Positions 8,863 through 17,992 of a stretch of DNA of 64,000 bases are shown piece after piece. The position numbers were made by a program, and so were the translations under genes. Source of the stretch: Pimelobacter simplex (lineage in GTDB: Bacteria > Actinomycetota > Actinomycetes > Propionibacteriales > Nocardioidaceae); NCBI RefSeq assembly GCF_900114845.1, contig NZ_FOUK01000002.1, positions 930,001 to 994,000 on the forward strand, written 5' to 3'. How positions within the stretch are numbered: position 1 is the first letter of the stretch; every line of letters starts with the position of its first letter. The notes under the pieces are model-generated. The model did not search any database. It saw only the letters and a list, made by a program, of their open reading frames with translations, and had not been told where the DNA came from.

Positions 8863-9522
8863 ATGCGCATCGCCGTCGTCGGAGGAAGCGGTCAGATCGC
8901 CCGCCTCCTGCACCCGCTGCTCGTCACCGCCGGCCACCACCCGGTCGCCCTGGTCCGCAACGAGGCCCAACGCCCCGACCTCGAGGCCCTCGGCGCCGAG
9001 GTCCGCCTCCTCGACATCGAGAACAGCGACGTCGCCGGCTTCGCCACCGCCTTCGCCGGGTGCGACGCCGTCGTGTTCGCGGCCGGCGGCGGGCCCGACG
9101 GCAACATCGACCGCAAGCGCACCGTCGACCTCGAAGGCTCCCTGAAGTCCTCCGCCGCCGCCGAGAGCCTCGGCATCCAGCGCTTCGTCCAGATCTCCGC
9201 CATCGACGTCGACACCCCCGTCTCCCCCGACGCCCCCGCCGTCTGGGCCGCCTACGTCGCCGCCAAGCGCGACGCCGACATCGCCCTCCGCGACGGCCCC
9301 CTCGCCTGGACCATCCTCCGCCCCGGCCGCCTCACCGACGACCCACCCACCGGCCTCGTCTCCCTCGGCCCCTCAGTCGCCCGCGGCGACGTCACGCGTG
9401 GCGACGTCGCGGCGGTGGTCGCGGCGGTGGTGGACGACGAGCGGACCGTCGGGAAGCAGTGGAACCTGGTGGGCGGGGAGACGCCGGTGGCCGAGGCGGT
9501 CGCGGCGGCCGTCCTCGGCTGA
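8863..9522 (+). CDS. NAD(P)H-binding atypical SDR protein
   Basis: A 219-aa atypical short-chain dehydrogenase/NmrA-like protein. The N-terminal GGSGQIARLLHPLL is the dinucleotide-binding loop. VVFAAGGGPDG and RFVQISAIDVD match the central strands, AYVAAKRDADIALR carries the Tyr/Lys-like region, and WTILRPGRLTDDP is the hallmark of this subfamily. Enzymes of this kind reduce flavins or small carbonyls or act as NADP sensors; the substrate is unknown. It follows the thioesterase by 21 nt and may be co-transcribed. Confidence 0.85.
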   Translation: MRIAVVGGSGQIARLLHPLLVTAGHHPVALVRNEAQRPDLEALGAEVRLLDIENSDVAGFATAFAGCDAVVFAAGGGPDGNIDRKRTVDLEGSLKSSAAAESLGIQRFVQISAIDVDTPVSPDAPAVWAAYVAAKRDADIALRDGPLAWTILRPGRLTDDPPTGLVSLGPSVARGDVTRGDVAAVVAAVVDDERTVGKQWNLVGGETPVAEAVAAAVLG

Positions 9523-9549
9523 GCCTGGCCGCGAGCCGCTCGACCGCCG

Positions 9550-10209
9550 CTATCCCCGACCACACATCTCGCGATCGGTCTCGGTGCCGCAGCCGACCAT
9601 CCGCCACGGCGCGTGCACCTCGTGCGACTTGTCACCGATGTCGTAGGAGATGGTGAATCCGTCGATGTCAGCTCCCTCCTTCGGAACCTTCATGACGATC
9701 TCCAGCTCCATCTTGGCCGACCAGGACTCCGACGCGTCCGCACAGGACTCGGTGACGCGCGTGCCGTCGAAGTCGTAGGAGAAGTCACCCCGGACCGGCG
9801 TGTCCTCGAAGGCGCCGGGCTTCCCCAACGCGTCGAGGATGGGCGACCAGCCTCCGGGAGGACCGTCTCGGTCGGCCTCCTCGGGGATGCGCCGGATGAC
9901 CGGCTGCACCTCGAGCGGCTTCAGCCTCGTGTTGAAGGAGACCGAACGCAGCACCGGCGCCACCTCGGACGAGCCGCCGTCGCGGCAGATCAGGAACCCC
10001 TGCGTGTAGAAGTACGGCGAGTGCGACGGAGCGTAGGCCGCCTTGGCCCCCGCCTCCGTTCGCACGACCAGGGCACCGGTGGCCGCCGGCTCCGCGGGCG
10101 ATCCACCTTCGCCGTCCGACGAGGCGGTGGAGCAGCCCGTCAGCGCCACAGCGACGGCGACACCGAGCACGCGACGCCCCACCCGGCCCACCGAGGTCAG
10201 GGAAGCCAC
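9550..10209 (-). CDS. Hypothetical lipoprotein at the island edge
   Basis: A 219-aa protein from GTG 10209 (GTG 10191 is an equally possible start). The signal peptide runs to the lipobox AVALTGCST, then a Gly/Ser/Glu linker and a mature domain with cysteines at CRDGG, CADAS and near the C-terminus. No family recognised. The start overlaps the 3' end of the upstream frameshifted gene, so the two were probably one operon. It is the first gene on the low-GC side of the boundary with conserved chromosome. Confidence 0.7.
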   Translation of the reverse strand: MASLTSVGRVGRRVLGVAVAVALTGCSTASSDGEGGSPAEPAATGALVVRTEAGAKAAYAPSHSPYFYTQGFLICRDGGSSEVAPVLRSVSFNTRLKPLEVQPVIRRIPEEADRDGPPGGWSPILDALGKPGAFEDTPVRGDFSYDFDGTRVTESCADASESWSAKMELEIVMKVPKEGADIDGFTISYDIGDKSHEVHAPWRMVGCGTETDREMCGRG

Positions 10210-10552
10210 TTCGTGTCGAACTTCCGCTCCCGCAGCTTCCCGGACTGCGACGGCCAGTCGTTGTTCCCGCACAGGACCTTCTTACCGACGACGTTGTAGT
10301 TCACGGCCTGGTACCTGGAGTACTTGCGCGAGATGCCGAGGTCGACGCCGATGGCGTCCTTGAGCTTCACAGCGGCACCGTAGTCGTACGTCTTTCCGCT
10401 CGTGCTGTTGCGGCTGAACGGGCGCGGCCTTGACGCACTTGCGCCAGTCCGGCCAGTTGATGCCCTGGGTGTTCTGGTCGGTGCCACCGGTCTCCGTGTC
10501 CGCGATCCAGTGGACGTGGTCGACTCGCAAAGATGGGTCCCAACCAGTCCGA
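10197..10552 (-). pseudogene. Frameshifted gene remnant, unknown family
   Basis: Two reading frames join into one protein-like sequence: RVDHVHWIADTETGGTD and INWPDWRKCVKA in one frame, then SGKTYDYGAAVKLKDAIG and VVGKKVLCGNNDWPSQSG in the next. The switch lies near 10418-10425, consistent with a one-base indel. The 5' end is not defined and runs into the start of the plus-strand gene at 10599. The family is not recognised. It overlaps the following lipoprotein gene, as in a coupled operon. A sequencing error is an alternative to real decay. Confidence 0.5.
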
Positions 10553-10598
10553 TCCGACTTCCGGCCGCGATGTCGGTGGCTTCTCTTACGCTCCGGCC

Positions 10599-10853
10599 AT
10601 GGAGATACGGCACTACTTAGGCAACGTCGAACTGAAGCCCGGCGTCCGACTTCCACACCACACAAACCTGCTGAACCGCGCCGTGACGATCGACCTGATC
10701 TGCGAAACCGTGCAGCCGATGTGCTGGCGGGCGGAGGTCAAGGTCTTCGGTCACTCAATCATCCAGACCGAGACATTCAGCAACGATGACGCCGCGGGCC
10801 GGGCGGCCGAGCAGGCATTCGTCGAGAAGTTCGTCGGCCTATTGAAAGACTGA
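10599..10853 (+). CDS. Small hypothetical protein
   Basis: An 84-aa protein starting MEIRHYLGNVELKPG. It has no signal peptide or membrane segment and two cysteines (DLICETVQPMCW). The start at 10599 was preferred over the ATG at 10533 because the N-terminal extension would be low-complexity. It precedes the HEPN-like gene by 5 nt, so the two are likely one transcript. Its function is unknown; the tight pairing suggests a partner role. Confidence 0.6.
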   Translation: MEIRHYLGNVELKPGVRLPHHTNLLNRAVTIDLICETVQPMCWRAEVKVFGHSIIQTETFSNDDAAGRAAEQAFVEKFVGLLKD

Positions 10854-10858
10854 GCACC

Positions 10859-11347
10859 GTGATCGAGGAGGAGTTCGAGGTCGAGCCGGACCCTCGCATG
10901 AGTCTCTTTATCGGAGGTTTCGATGCGAACGGGAAGCCGCTACCCATGAGCCCCAGTCGACTCCGCCATACCGCGGGGACCTGGGCGCTGAGTACCGCCA
11001 CACCACCCGGCATTGCCGACCTCCTGAAGACCAGCCGTGCGCTCTTCGTCCAAAGCTACTTCGCGTACGAGTTTCTAACGCTAGGCGTGCTCGTCTCCTT
11101 GCAGGCAGTCGAGACCTCGCTGAGAGTTCGACTCGAACAACCACGAGAACGCTTCCACCGTTTGATTGATCGCGGCGCTTCGGACGGTCTGTACGACGAC
11201 GACACCCGAGAGCGACTCCATGCCGGCCGAGAACTGCGCAATCTATTCAGCCACCCCGATGAGCAGGTCGTATGGAGCTACGGGATGACGGCGCCACTTA
11301 TCTCCGCTTCACACGAGATCGTGGCTGCGCTGTTCCGGCAGCCATAG
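10859..11347 (+). CDS. HEPN-like domain protein
   Basis: A 162-aa protein, GTG start at 10859. The C-terminal half is helical and ends with LHAGRELRNLFSHPDEQV, where RNLFSH fits the R-x4-H motif of HEPN ribonuclease-type domains. LLKTSRALFVQSYFAYEF upstream resembles the long first helix of DUF4145/HEPN-like proteins. Proteins of this class often act in toxin-antitoxin or defence systems. It is convergent with the STAND NTPase gene, only 30 nt from its stop. The HEPN assignment rests on motif and helix pattern and needs a structure-based search. Confidence 0.55.
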   Translation: MIEEEFEVEPDPRMSLFIGGFDANGKPLPMSPSRLRHTAGTWALSTATPPGIADLLKTSRALFVQSYFAYEFLTLGVLVSLQAVETSLRVRLEQPRERFHRLIDRGASDGLYDDDTRERLHAGRELRNLFSHPDEQVVWSYGMTAPLISASHEIVAALFRQP

Positions 11348-11377
11348 GTACTTCACCTGGCCGCTGCGTGCCCTCGT

Positions 11378-14300
11378 CTAGAAGCGTTCCGACTCCGCGA
11401 TGGCGTCGTTGATGCCGTGGACGCCAAGTTCCAAGAGTAGATCGAGAACATCGAGCAATGCCGCTCGATGCGCGCGGTCTCGCGATTGGGCCAGGCCGCG
11501 CACGACTAGCTCACTGATGTAGTGGGCATCGCCGGCTGCACCAGTACGGATGTCGGCGGCGTCCTTGCCGAAGACGTCGATAAAGCGCTGCGCCGCCTTC
11601 AGCACCAACTCATCGACCTTGTCGGGTGCGTACTGCAGGGTGAGGAGCAACTGCGGGGTGGCGTGGTCGTAGGACGGCGAGTCGATCAGCGCCGTCAGAA
11701 GTCCAACGAACGGCTGCAGCGGGTGTTCCCGCAGATGCGGCGCCACTGCGGCGGCTGCCCTACGCACCTCATCCTCGTCGTCGTTCATCAAGCGGATCAG
11801 ACTGGCCGTGGCCAAGTCGGCGTTCGAGGTGCGATCCACGCGTCCGGCGCACACCTCCGCGACGCCTTTGCGAACGTGGACGTCACCGGCCAACGCCTGG
11901 TCCATGAGTTCGGGCCGGCTCCACTCCAGAGCTGCGAAAGCCGCCATGACACCGCCTGCCTCGCGGGCCTCGGCGTCTTCCGACGCCAGCATGCGTTGAA
12001 TGACTGGATCGATGATCTCGGGATTGACGTTGCCGATGTAGAGCATCAGCTGCTGTACGAACTCGGCTGCCAGGAGCCGATCATCGGCATCAATCAACAC
12101 CTCGAAAGCGGTCAGGACCTCTGGACGAGCGTGCCGGAGTGAAGCGGCCAAGGTGTGTGCGACACACGACCGCACGCTCAGCACCGGGTCGCTTGCCATC
12201 GTGTCCAGATACGGCACGACGAGCGCAGTGCGCTGTCCATCGCTGTCGGCAACCAACAGATCACCGAGCGCCTCGGCCAAAGACCCACGAGCAGTGTTCA
12301 TGCCGTTCATGCGCATGTCCGCGGCGCTCTGTCCGTCAGTGCCGTCGCGGATGATCACCGGCGAGCTGTCGGTCGGATCGGGCGCGTGCAGGGTGCGGTC
12401 TCGGACAAGTTCGACGAGGTCAAGCGGCACCTCACGGTAGTACTTTCGAAGGGCCATGCCGATCCAGCGATCGTTGTCCGGCAGTCCGAGCGAGGCAATG
12501 TGGCGGACGGCGTCGAAGACAAGCGGTGCCGCGCCGTCGCGCACCTCGGCGTCGCCGAACCCCATCAGCAGCGCGTCCATGTAGGCCGCGTTGAACTCGG
12601 CCGTCAGCTGAAGCGCCAGGCGCGCGAATCGTGCCGGATCAGCAGCAACTTGGTCCTTCAGTACATTGGACAACTCGCGGGCGCCGCCAGTGAAGCTGAC
12701 CCAATCGGTCTTGTCTGAGTCATGCTTCGCCATCGCACCGAGCCACTGCGCGTCGGTCATCTTCTGCGCTGCGCTGGATGAGATCGGCGAACCGATGAAC
12801 CCGCCCCGCACACCACTTGGCTTCGCTGGCGCCTCTTCCTCAAACTTCCGCCGGTACTCCCCTAAGCGGCGCTGTCCGTTTGACGTGAGCCGAGGCTCGT
12901 CAAGCGCCGACAGGAACGTGAACGCTGCACGCCCGGAGCTGTGACGTGTCTCGTACTCGTTGCGCATGTCCCGGAACAAGTCCTCGAGTTGCCGATGAAT
13001 CTCATCGGACACGTAGGGCGCCGTCGCCCTGACTAGCTCCCGCGCTACCCAGTCGGAGTCTGAGATGTAGCCACAATCGAGACGCCGTCCGCCTTCGAGC
13101 AACAGGCTCGCAGACCAGTCTGCGAAGTACTCGCCGCCGGCCGCCAAGGCTCGGTAGAGCAGGAACTGTGATGCGTCGTAGGGGTCAGCGGCCAGTTCTT
13201 CGAGCAGGCCGCGAATCGCCTCGGGGTCAGTCTTTGCCAGCGTTTCTAGGGAGCGAACCGACGCTGCCAGCAAGGCATCGCCAAGCTCTCGATCGTCCAG
13301 TTCGTCGACCTCGAAGCGCGCACTGAAGTGATGGTCGCGAATCGGGTCGTCGTCACGAGGCTCGTAAGCCGTCGCGGCCATGACCTGCCGCAGATAGGGA
13401 ACGATCGTCTGCACGAACTCCAGCGGTTTCGCGCTGGCAGCATCCTTCACAAGCTCGGCCGCGCCGTACTCCCGCATTCCAAGCACAGCGACCTTGCCGC
13501 CGTCGCTGACGGCCAGAGCACCGACGTGACCGATCAGTCGGGCTTGAAGTAGCTCAATCGCCCAGAGCGGTTCGTGTTTCGCCAGCTCATGCGCCGTCAG
13601 CCATAGTTCGTGCTCCGTCACGTCGTAGGCACCTTGCCGGACGGCTTCCAGTACGAGATCGAATAGCTCACGGTTCTGCTGAATGGCAGCGAAACGGGTG
13701 ACCCATCGCAACCAATCGAGATACTCACGGGCCTCCTTTCGATCGCTGAGCAGACTTGCGATCAAAACAGGGTGTTCTTTGACAGCGCTAACCATCGTGT
13801 TCAGCGCATGCAGCCGCATGCCCACGTCCTGGCCGTCGAGCCAAGTGGCAATCTGGCCGTCTTCATAGAAGCGCGCGAACCACTGTGATCGGCGCAACTG
13901 CTGCCAAAGCCGTTCTTCAAATCGCGGGTGAGTGGCTGCGACCCGGAGCATAACCGCGGCGTCATCGGTCGTTGGCACAGCAAGATTGGCAACGACGGCG
14001 AGCACCGTCTCCTTGATGTGAAACCGAATGTCGTCAGCCGTCAGCACCGCCTCGGCCTCTGTGCGGAATCGGTCGGACTCCCGCTCATATAGATGCTGCA
14101 GGATCTGGCGGACCTGGGCGCGACGGAACAACTCCTGTTCGTCGTGGAGGAGGAAGTCGACCAGCGATTCCGCCCGAGACGCCCACTGCCGCGCGAAGGC
14201 GTAGTCAAAGAATGTTTCGTGGAAGAAGGCGATCCGATCGCCATCACGAGCAAGCACATGCTCAGAGACGAGAACGTTTGCATCCTCAATCAGATCGCCA

Positions 14301-15838
14301 TCGTCCAGGATCTCGATCGGGACGGACAGCATTTGTCGATCACTTGCAGCATTGGCGATCCGGCTGACAACGTCGTTGAACCTGACTGTCGGCCGTCGAG
14401 CGCGCGCTGTCTGCCGCTTGCGCTCCCAGAATGCCTCGAACAGAGAGCCCTTTGACTGGAACGCCAACGCGTCACCCTGAGACGCGATCGTCTGCAGCAG
14501 CACGAGGTGCAGCGGGGTCTGCAGTAGTACCCGTTGCGACGAAGTCAGCTTCGTTGGGTCCAGACCCATGCTGGCCACAGCGGCGTCGACATCCTCGACT
14601 GAGAGTAGGCCGACCTCCACCTGGGTGACGTCGGCGCGAGACGCCAATGCCCGGATCCGGTGGTCGTTATCAATGTCGAACTGCCGGCACGCCAGGACAA
14701 TGCGCACGCCACCCACCGACAGCGCTTCGCCGATCAGATCCATGACGACGTCGAAACTCTCCGGCATGCGGCCGGAGGCAAGGCTGACGGCGTCGAGTTG
14801 GTCAATCACCAGGTAGGCGTCACGATCGTCCGCTGCCAGCGCCAGAGCCACCGCGGGCGAGGTCTCAAAGCCGAGCTGGCGACCCAGATCAGCGGTCGAC
14901 GCGAACGGGTCGAGTCGGTCCAACCGCAATGCCAGCACTTCAGCGCCGGCCGACTCCAGCGCGGCGACCGTCTGTTCAAGAACAGAACTCTTCCCACCGC
15001 CGGCTGTACCTGCGATGAGCCCGATCCGGTTGAGGTCGAGTGCCTCGACGAGTTGCAAGGCCTCCGCTCGCGCAATCGCCGGTTGCAGTAGCTCCCGTTG
15101 GATTGAGTGGCGCCAGCTGTCAGTGATCGCCAACGCCTGTGCGTGCGCGGTCTGATGCGATCCCCGTGCCAACGGCTTGATGCCCTGGTCGGCGAGCAGC
15201 GCCAGCAGTTCGGTCCGCGTCAAACGCTTGCCGAGGTTGTCGAGCAGGATGTCACCGATGGCCAACGAGGTCAGGTGGCCGGTTGCACCACCAAGGTTGC
15301 ACTCAGCGAGCATGCTGTTCATCCGGACGATGTCGTACTCGTCCTGTACTGAGAACCGCATTCCGCGCAGGGTTTCCCAAGCCGCCTGTGGACTGCCCAA
15401 GACCTCGGCCGCTGTCAGTTGATCAAAGACGGCTGCAAGCTCGCTGGTCAGCCAGGACTCAGTAAGCGAGGCGAGGTCATCGGACTTGCGGGCGCGCTCG
15501 GACAACTCCTGCAGCGGTCGACAAGGGACAAGAGAGACGAAGTGGTAGCGGCGGCCAGCCGCCACATGTTTCGCGGCCGCCTCGAAGATCTTCAGATCGG
15601 CTAGGGCCTTGACGGTCCAGCTGTTGCTGTTGCCGTTCTGGCGCTTGAGCTGATGAGCCTCAGTGACGAGCCCCGTTTCGTAGCTGAACTCTGAGCCTTT
15701 GCCGACCTCGGGATCGATGTCCTCAGCGGTCAGCGCCCGTCGGTCGTCAAGGATGCAGTAGAGCGCGTGACGGATGGTCCACGCAAGCTCGTACTTGTTG
15801 CCGAGCTTGTCCGTCTCTCCACCAGGCCTAGGCGACAT
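11378..15838 (-). CDS. STAND-type NTPase with predicted N-terminal nuclease and HEAT-like C-terminus
   Basis: A 1486-aa protein. Residues 1-150 begin LGNKYELAWTIRHALYCIL and contain EAHQLKRQ (residues 60-67), a Q/E-x-K motif like Mrr/Cap4-type PD-(D/E)XK nucleases. The NTPase core has Walker A GTAGGGKSS (277-285), Walker B YLVIDQLD (342-349) and an RIVLACRQFD sensor strand. Residues from about 600 to the end form an alpha-solenoid with HEAT-like repeats such as VRSCVAHTLAASLRHARPEV and VRRAAAAVAPHLREHP. This architecture (effector, STAND, solenoid sensor) matches Avs-type anti-phage ATPases. The ATG start has GAAGGAC about 7 nt upstream. Its GC content is well below the core genes, implying transfer. 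Defence function is inferred, not shown. Confidence 0.75.
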   Translation of the reverse strand: MSPRPGGETDKLGNKYELAWTIRHALYCILDDRRALTAEDIDPEVGKGSEFSYETGLVTEAHQLKRQNGNSNSWTVKALADLKIFEAAAKHVAAGRRYHFVSLVPCRPLQELSERARKSDDLASLTESWLTSELAAVFDQLTAAEVLGSPQAAWETLRGMRFSVQDEYDIVRMNSMLAECNLGGATGHLTSLAIGDILLDNLGKRLTRTELLALLADQGIKPLARGSHQTAHAQALAITDSWRHSIQRELLQPAIARAEALQLVEALDLNRIGLIAGTAGGGKSSVLEQTVAALESAGAEVLALRLDRLDPFASTADLGRQLGFETSPAVALALAADDRDAYLVIDQLDAVSLASGRMPESFDVVMDLIGEALSVGGVRIVLACRQFDIDNDHRIRALASRADVTQVEVGLLSVEDVDAAVASMGLDPTKLTSSQRVLLQTPLHLVLLQTIASQGDALAFQSKGSLFEAFWERKRQTARARRPTVRFNDVVSRIANAASDRQMLSVPIEILDDGDLIEDANVLVSEHVLARDGDRIAFFHETFFDYAFARQWASRAESLVDFLLHDEQELFRRAQVRQILQHLYERESDRFRTEAEAVLTADDIRFHIKETVLAVVANLAVPTTDDAAVMLRVAATHPRFEERLWQQLRRSQWFARFYEDGQIATWLDGQDVGMRLHALNTMVSAVKEHPVLIASLLSDRKEAREYLDWLRWVTRFAAIQQNRELFDLVLEAVRQGAYDVTEHELWLTAHELAKHEPLWAIELLQARLIGHVGALAVSDGGKVAVLGMREYGAAELVKDAASAKPLEFVQTIVPYLRQVMAATAYEPRDDDPIRDHHFSARFEVDELDDRELGDALLAASVRSLETLAKTDPEAIRGLLEELAADPYDASQFLLYRALAAGGEYFADWSASLLLEGGRRLDCGYISDSDWVARELVRATAPYVSDEIHRQLEDLFRDMRNEYETRHSSGRAAFTFLSALDEPRLTSNGQRRLGEYRRKFEEEAPAKPSGVRGGFIGSPISSSAAQKMTDAQWLGAMAKHDSDKTDWVSFTGGARELSNVLKDQVAADPARFARLALQLTAEFNAAYMDALLMGFGDAEVRDGAAPLVFDAVRHIASLGLPDNDRWIGMALRKYYREVPLDLVELVRDRTLHAPDPTDSSPVIIRDGTDGQSAADMRMNGMNTARGSLAEALGDLLVADSDGQRTALVVPYLDTMASDPVLSVRSCVAHTLAASLRHARPEVLTAFEVLIDADDRLLAAEFVQQLMLYIGNVNPEIIDPVIQRMLASEDAEAREAGGVMAAFAALEWSRPELMDQALAGDVHVRKGVAEVCAGRVDRTSNADLATASLIRLMNDDEDEVRRAAAAVAPHLREHPLQPFVGLLTALIDSPSYDHATPQLLLTLQYAPDKVDELVLKAAQRFIDVFGKDAADIRTGAAGDAHYISELVVRGLAQSRDRAHRAALLDVLDLLLELGVHGINDAIAESERF

Positions 15839-16524
15839 GCTTGTCCTTCGCTACGACTATCCACGCGGGTTTGCCCGCGCAGACAGTACCGCGCACTAAC
15901 ACTTCGGAGCCGAAATTGTGGGTGTCGCATATGCAAGCTCCAAACTCGATCAATTAGAGCAACTATATACAACAGTTGCAGTTTCAGCATCATTGTTGAA
16001 GACCATAGGGCCGATCCAATTGTGGACTGCAAGAGTCCTTACTGTCAGGTCCACTAGAATCGCTCAAGGTCAACACGATATAAAATAAGCGCAGACGCAA
16101 ACTGATGGCAGCTTAGCGCCGCAATATCTCGATGAGGCTCGGGAGCTGTTTCGTCCGGCTGAGCAACGGACCGCTGCCGAGAAAGACATCCTCATGGGAA
16201 GTGCAGCCGCAGCCGCGTTCGAGACCCACTGGGCAAGACGTCGATTCTTCGCCAGGCTTGGAAACTCCGCCGTAGACCCAGCGAATACGACAATACCGGA
16301 TCACCAGCCCTGCCTAAATGCCCGGCCGGATCGAGACGTGACCCGGCATCGAATCTGCCGGCGCCTTTAACTGGAAGCCGGCCTCTCGGTAGATCACCTC
16401 GATGTTGTACATATGCGTCAGCATGATGTGCCGATGGCACATGTAGGTCCAGTCGAAGCCGCGCTCGAATGCGCATGTCGGCATCCAGGACTGCACCCAA
16501 GCCACCCAACGGTCGAAGAGCGAC
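15839..16524. other. AT-rich gap with decayed coding fragments, no intact gene
   Basis: The 686 bases upstream of the STAND gene contain no intact gene. 15900-16090 is strikingly AT-rich for this genome and probably holds the STAND promoter, although I see no clear -10/-35 pair. Plus-strand 16090-16365 can be read as a protein-like fragment (for example FETHWARRRFFARLG). Minus-strand 16317-16530 reads as another (WVQSWMPTCAFERGFDW). Both look like gene remnants of unknown origin. Confidence 0.5.
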
Positions 16525-17395
16525 GCCCCTGAGCTGTTCGAGGGCCGCACGGTGCGGTCCGTGGTGGTCGACGAGGAGCGCGCACCGTTTATCAAGACGG
16601 CATACGAGCTGTACGCCACGGGCTTGTACGGCATGCCGGAGCTGAGTAAGAAGCTCAACGACGCCGGCCTCCGGACCCGGCCGACACGGAAGGACCCCGC
16701 GGGCACGCCGATCTCTGCACGGGCTCGGCAAACTGCTCCGCGACCCCTACGACTGCTGCGTGATCGTCTACGACGGCGCGGAGTACCCCGGCCGTCACGA
16801 AGCGCTGATCTCCGAAGAGCTGTTCCAGCGTGTCCAAGCCATCCTGTTCGGCGAGCGACGGGCGGGGACCCGGCGACGAGTCCACCACCACTACCTCAAG
16901 GGGCTGCTGTGGTGCGCTCGCTGTGACCGGCGGCGATCATCTCGCCCGGCCGCAGCAAGTCCGGCGAGCAGCACTTCATCTACCGCTGCCGAGGCCGCCA
17001 GGAGAAGACCTGCGACCTGCCACCGATCCCGGTCGTCAGAATCGGGCCGGCGTGCTGGCGCACTACGTGACGGCTATCTCGACCTCATCGGCGACCCCGA
17101 CTAGCCGCAGCCAAGGTCCGGGAGCGACTGAAGGCGGTTCGGCAGCAGGAGGCATCGCTCCGGCGGCAGTTGGAGACCGCGGAGACCGACTTCGATGCCG
17201 GACGGTCCCTGATGCTGCGAACGATCGATCTACTTGCCCAACCGCAGGAGCTGTACCGAAGCGAACGAGCCGGCGCGGCGGCCGTTGCACAAGGCCATCT
17301 TCGACCGTCTGTACGTCGACCACGACGGCGAGCAGGGCTTCATCGTCAAGGACACCCTGAACGAGCCGTTCTCCGACCGTGGTGACCCCACAACC
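16525..17395 (+). pseudogene. Decayed large serine recombinase
   Basis: Remnant of a large serine integrase lacking its N-terminal catalytic domain. The recombinase domain is readable as VVVDEERAPFIKTAYELYA, then after a frameshift near 16714 as GKLLRDPYDCCVIVYDG and PGRHEALISEELFQRVQAIL. The zinc ribbon follows (LLWCARCDRR, then after a second shift near 16938 FIYRCRGRQEKTCDLP). Further shifts precede a coiled-coil segment (VRQQEASLRRQLETAE) and the C-terminal KAIFDRLYVDHDGEQGFIV. At least four frameshifts and a TAG at 17102-17104 make it non-functional. Its 3' end is about 140 nt from the tmRNA 3' end, marking an old integration event. Confidence 0.8.
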
Positions 17396-17432
17396 GGACC
17401 CACCGCACGAGCCGGACCTCACGCGGACACAC

Positions 17433-17466
17433 AAAAACAGCGCCCAGGTCTCCCTGAGCGCTGTTC
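17433..17466 (-). terminator. Rho-independent terminator of ssrA
   Basis: Reading the minus strand, an AACAGCGCTCAGG / CCTGGGCGCTGTT-type hairpin with a short GAG-containing loop is followed by five T residues. It lies about 70 nt downstream of the tmRNA 3' end and fits an intrinsic terminator for that transcript. Confidence 0.8.
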
Positions 17467-17535
17467 CTGCTGATCGTCCCTTGGTCGCCATGCTCGAGTC
17501 GGCTCTGCGTAGGCAGAGTTCGAGTAAGGCCACCA

Positions 17536-17906
17536 TGGTGGAGCTGCGGGGAATCGAACCCCGGTCCTCGAGCGCCGAGCCAGGTCTTCTCCGGGTGCAG
17601 TCAGTGGGTGGCGTGTTCTCGGTCCCGGCGCTCGCACTGACACGTCGCCGACAGACCCAGCCGGGTTTGAGTCCCGCGCCGCCCTCCCGGCGAGAGCGAC
17701 GCAGCAAGTCTCCTAGATGACGTCTGGGTCCGGGACGGAGACGGATGCCCGGTCAGACGCTTCGATCACTGCTCAGGCAGCGAGAGCGAAGGAACTGCGC
17801 TTAGCGTTGGCAGTTATTGGTTTCCAGCGATCGTTTACGAGATGACGCTGGCTTCTCGACCCGCTTCCCCTGGAACAAACGTCCCAAGTCGAAACCGATC
17901 AGCCCC
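17536..17906 (-). ncRNA. ssrA: tmRNA
   Basis: Transfer-messenger RNA, 371 nt, rescuing stalled ribosomes together with SmpB. The 5' end GGGGCTG (17906-17900) pairs with CAGCTCC near the 3' end, followed by an encoded ACCA whose last base is 17536. The T-arm GGTTCGATTCC is present. The tag ORF on the minus strand (17811-17773) reads ANAKRSSFALAA then TGA, with the conserved ALAA end. Several short inverted segments between tag and 3' end fit the pseudoknots. smpB lies about 1.9 kb upstream on the same strand. Confidence 0.96.
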
Positions 17907-17992
17907 TCTTGAGTTGTCAACCGACCGCGCGCCGCCGCGCCGTCGGGTCCAGTCTAGCGACCCCAACGACGACGGCGGCACCGGTTATTCCG

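Noticed and set aside
9523..10600. Second copy of the tmRNA 3' end as an island attachment site
   Set aside because: I looked for GGTGGAGCTGCGGGG and the reverse near the left island edge and found none.
17536..17620. Possible tRNA gene from the GGTTCGATTCC T-arm
   Set aside because: It is the tRNA-like end of tmRNA; the matching 5' half is 290 nt away with the tag ORF between.
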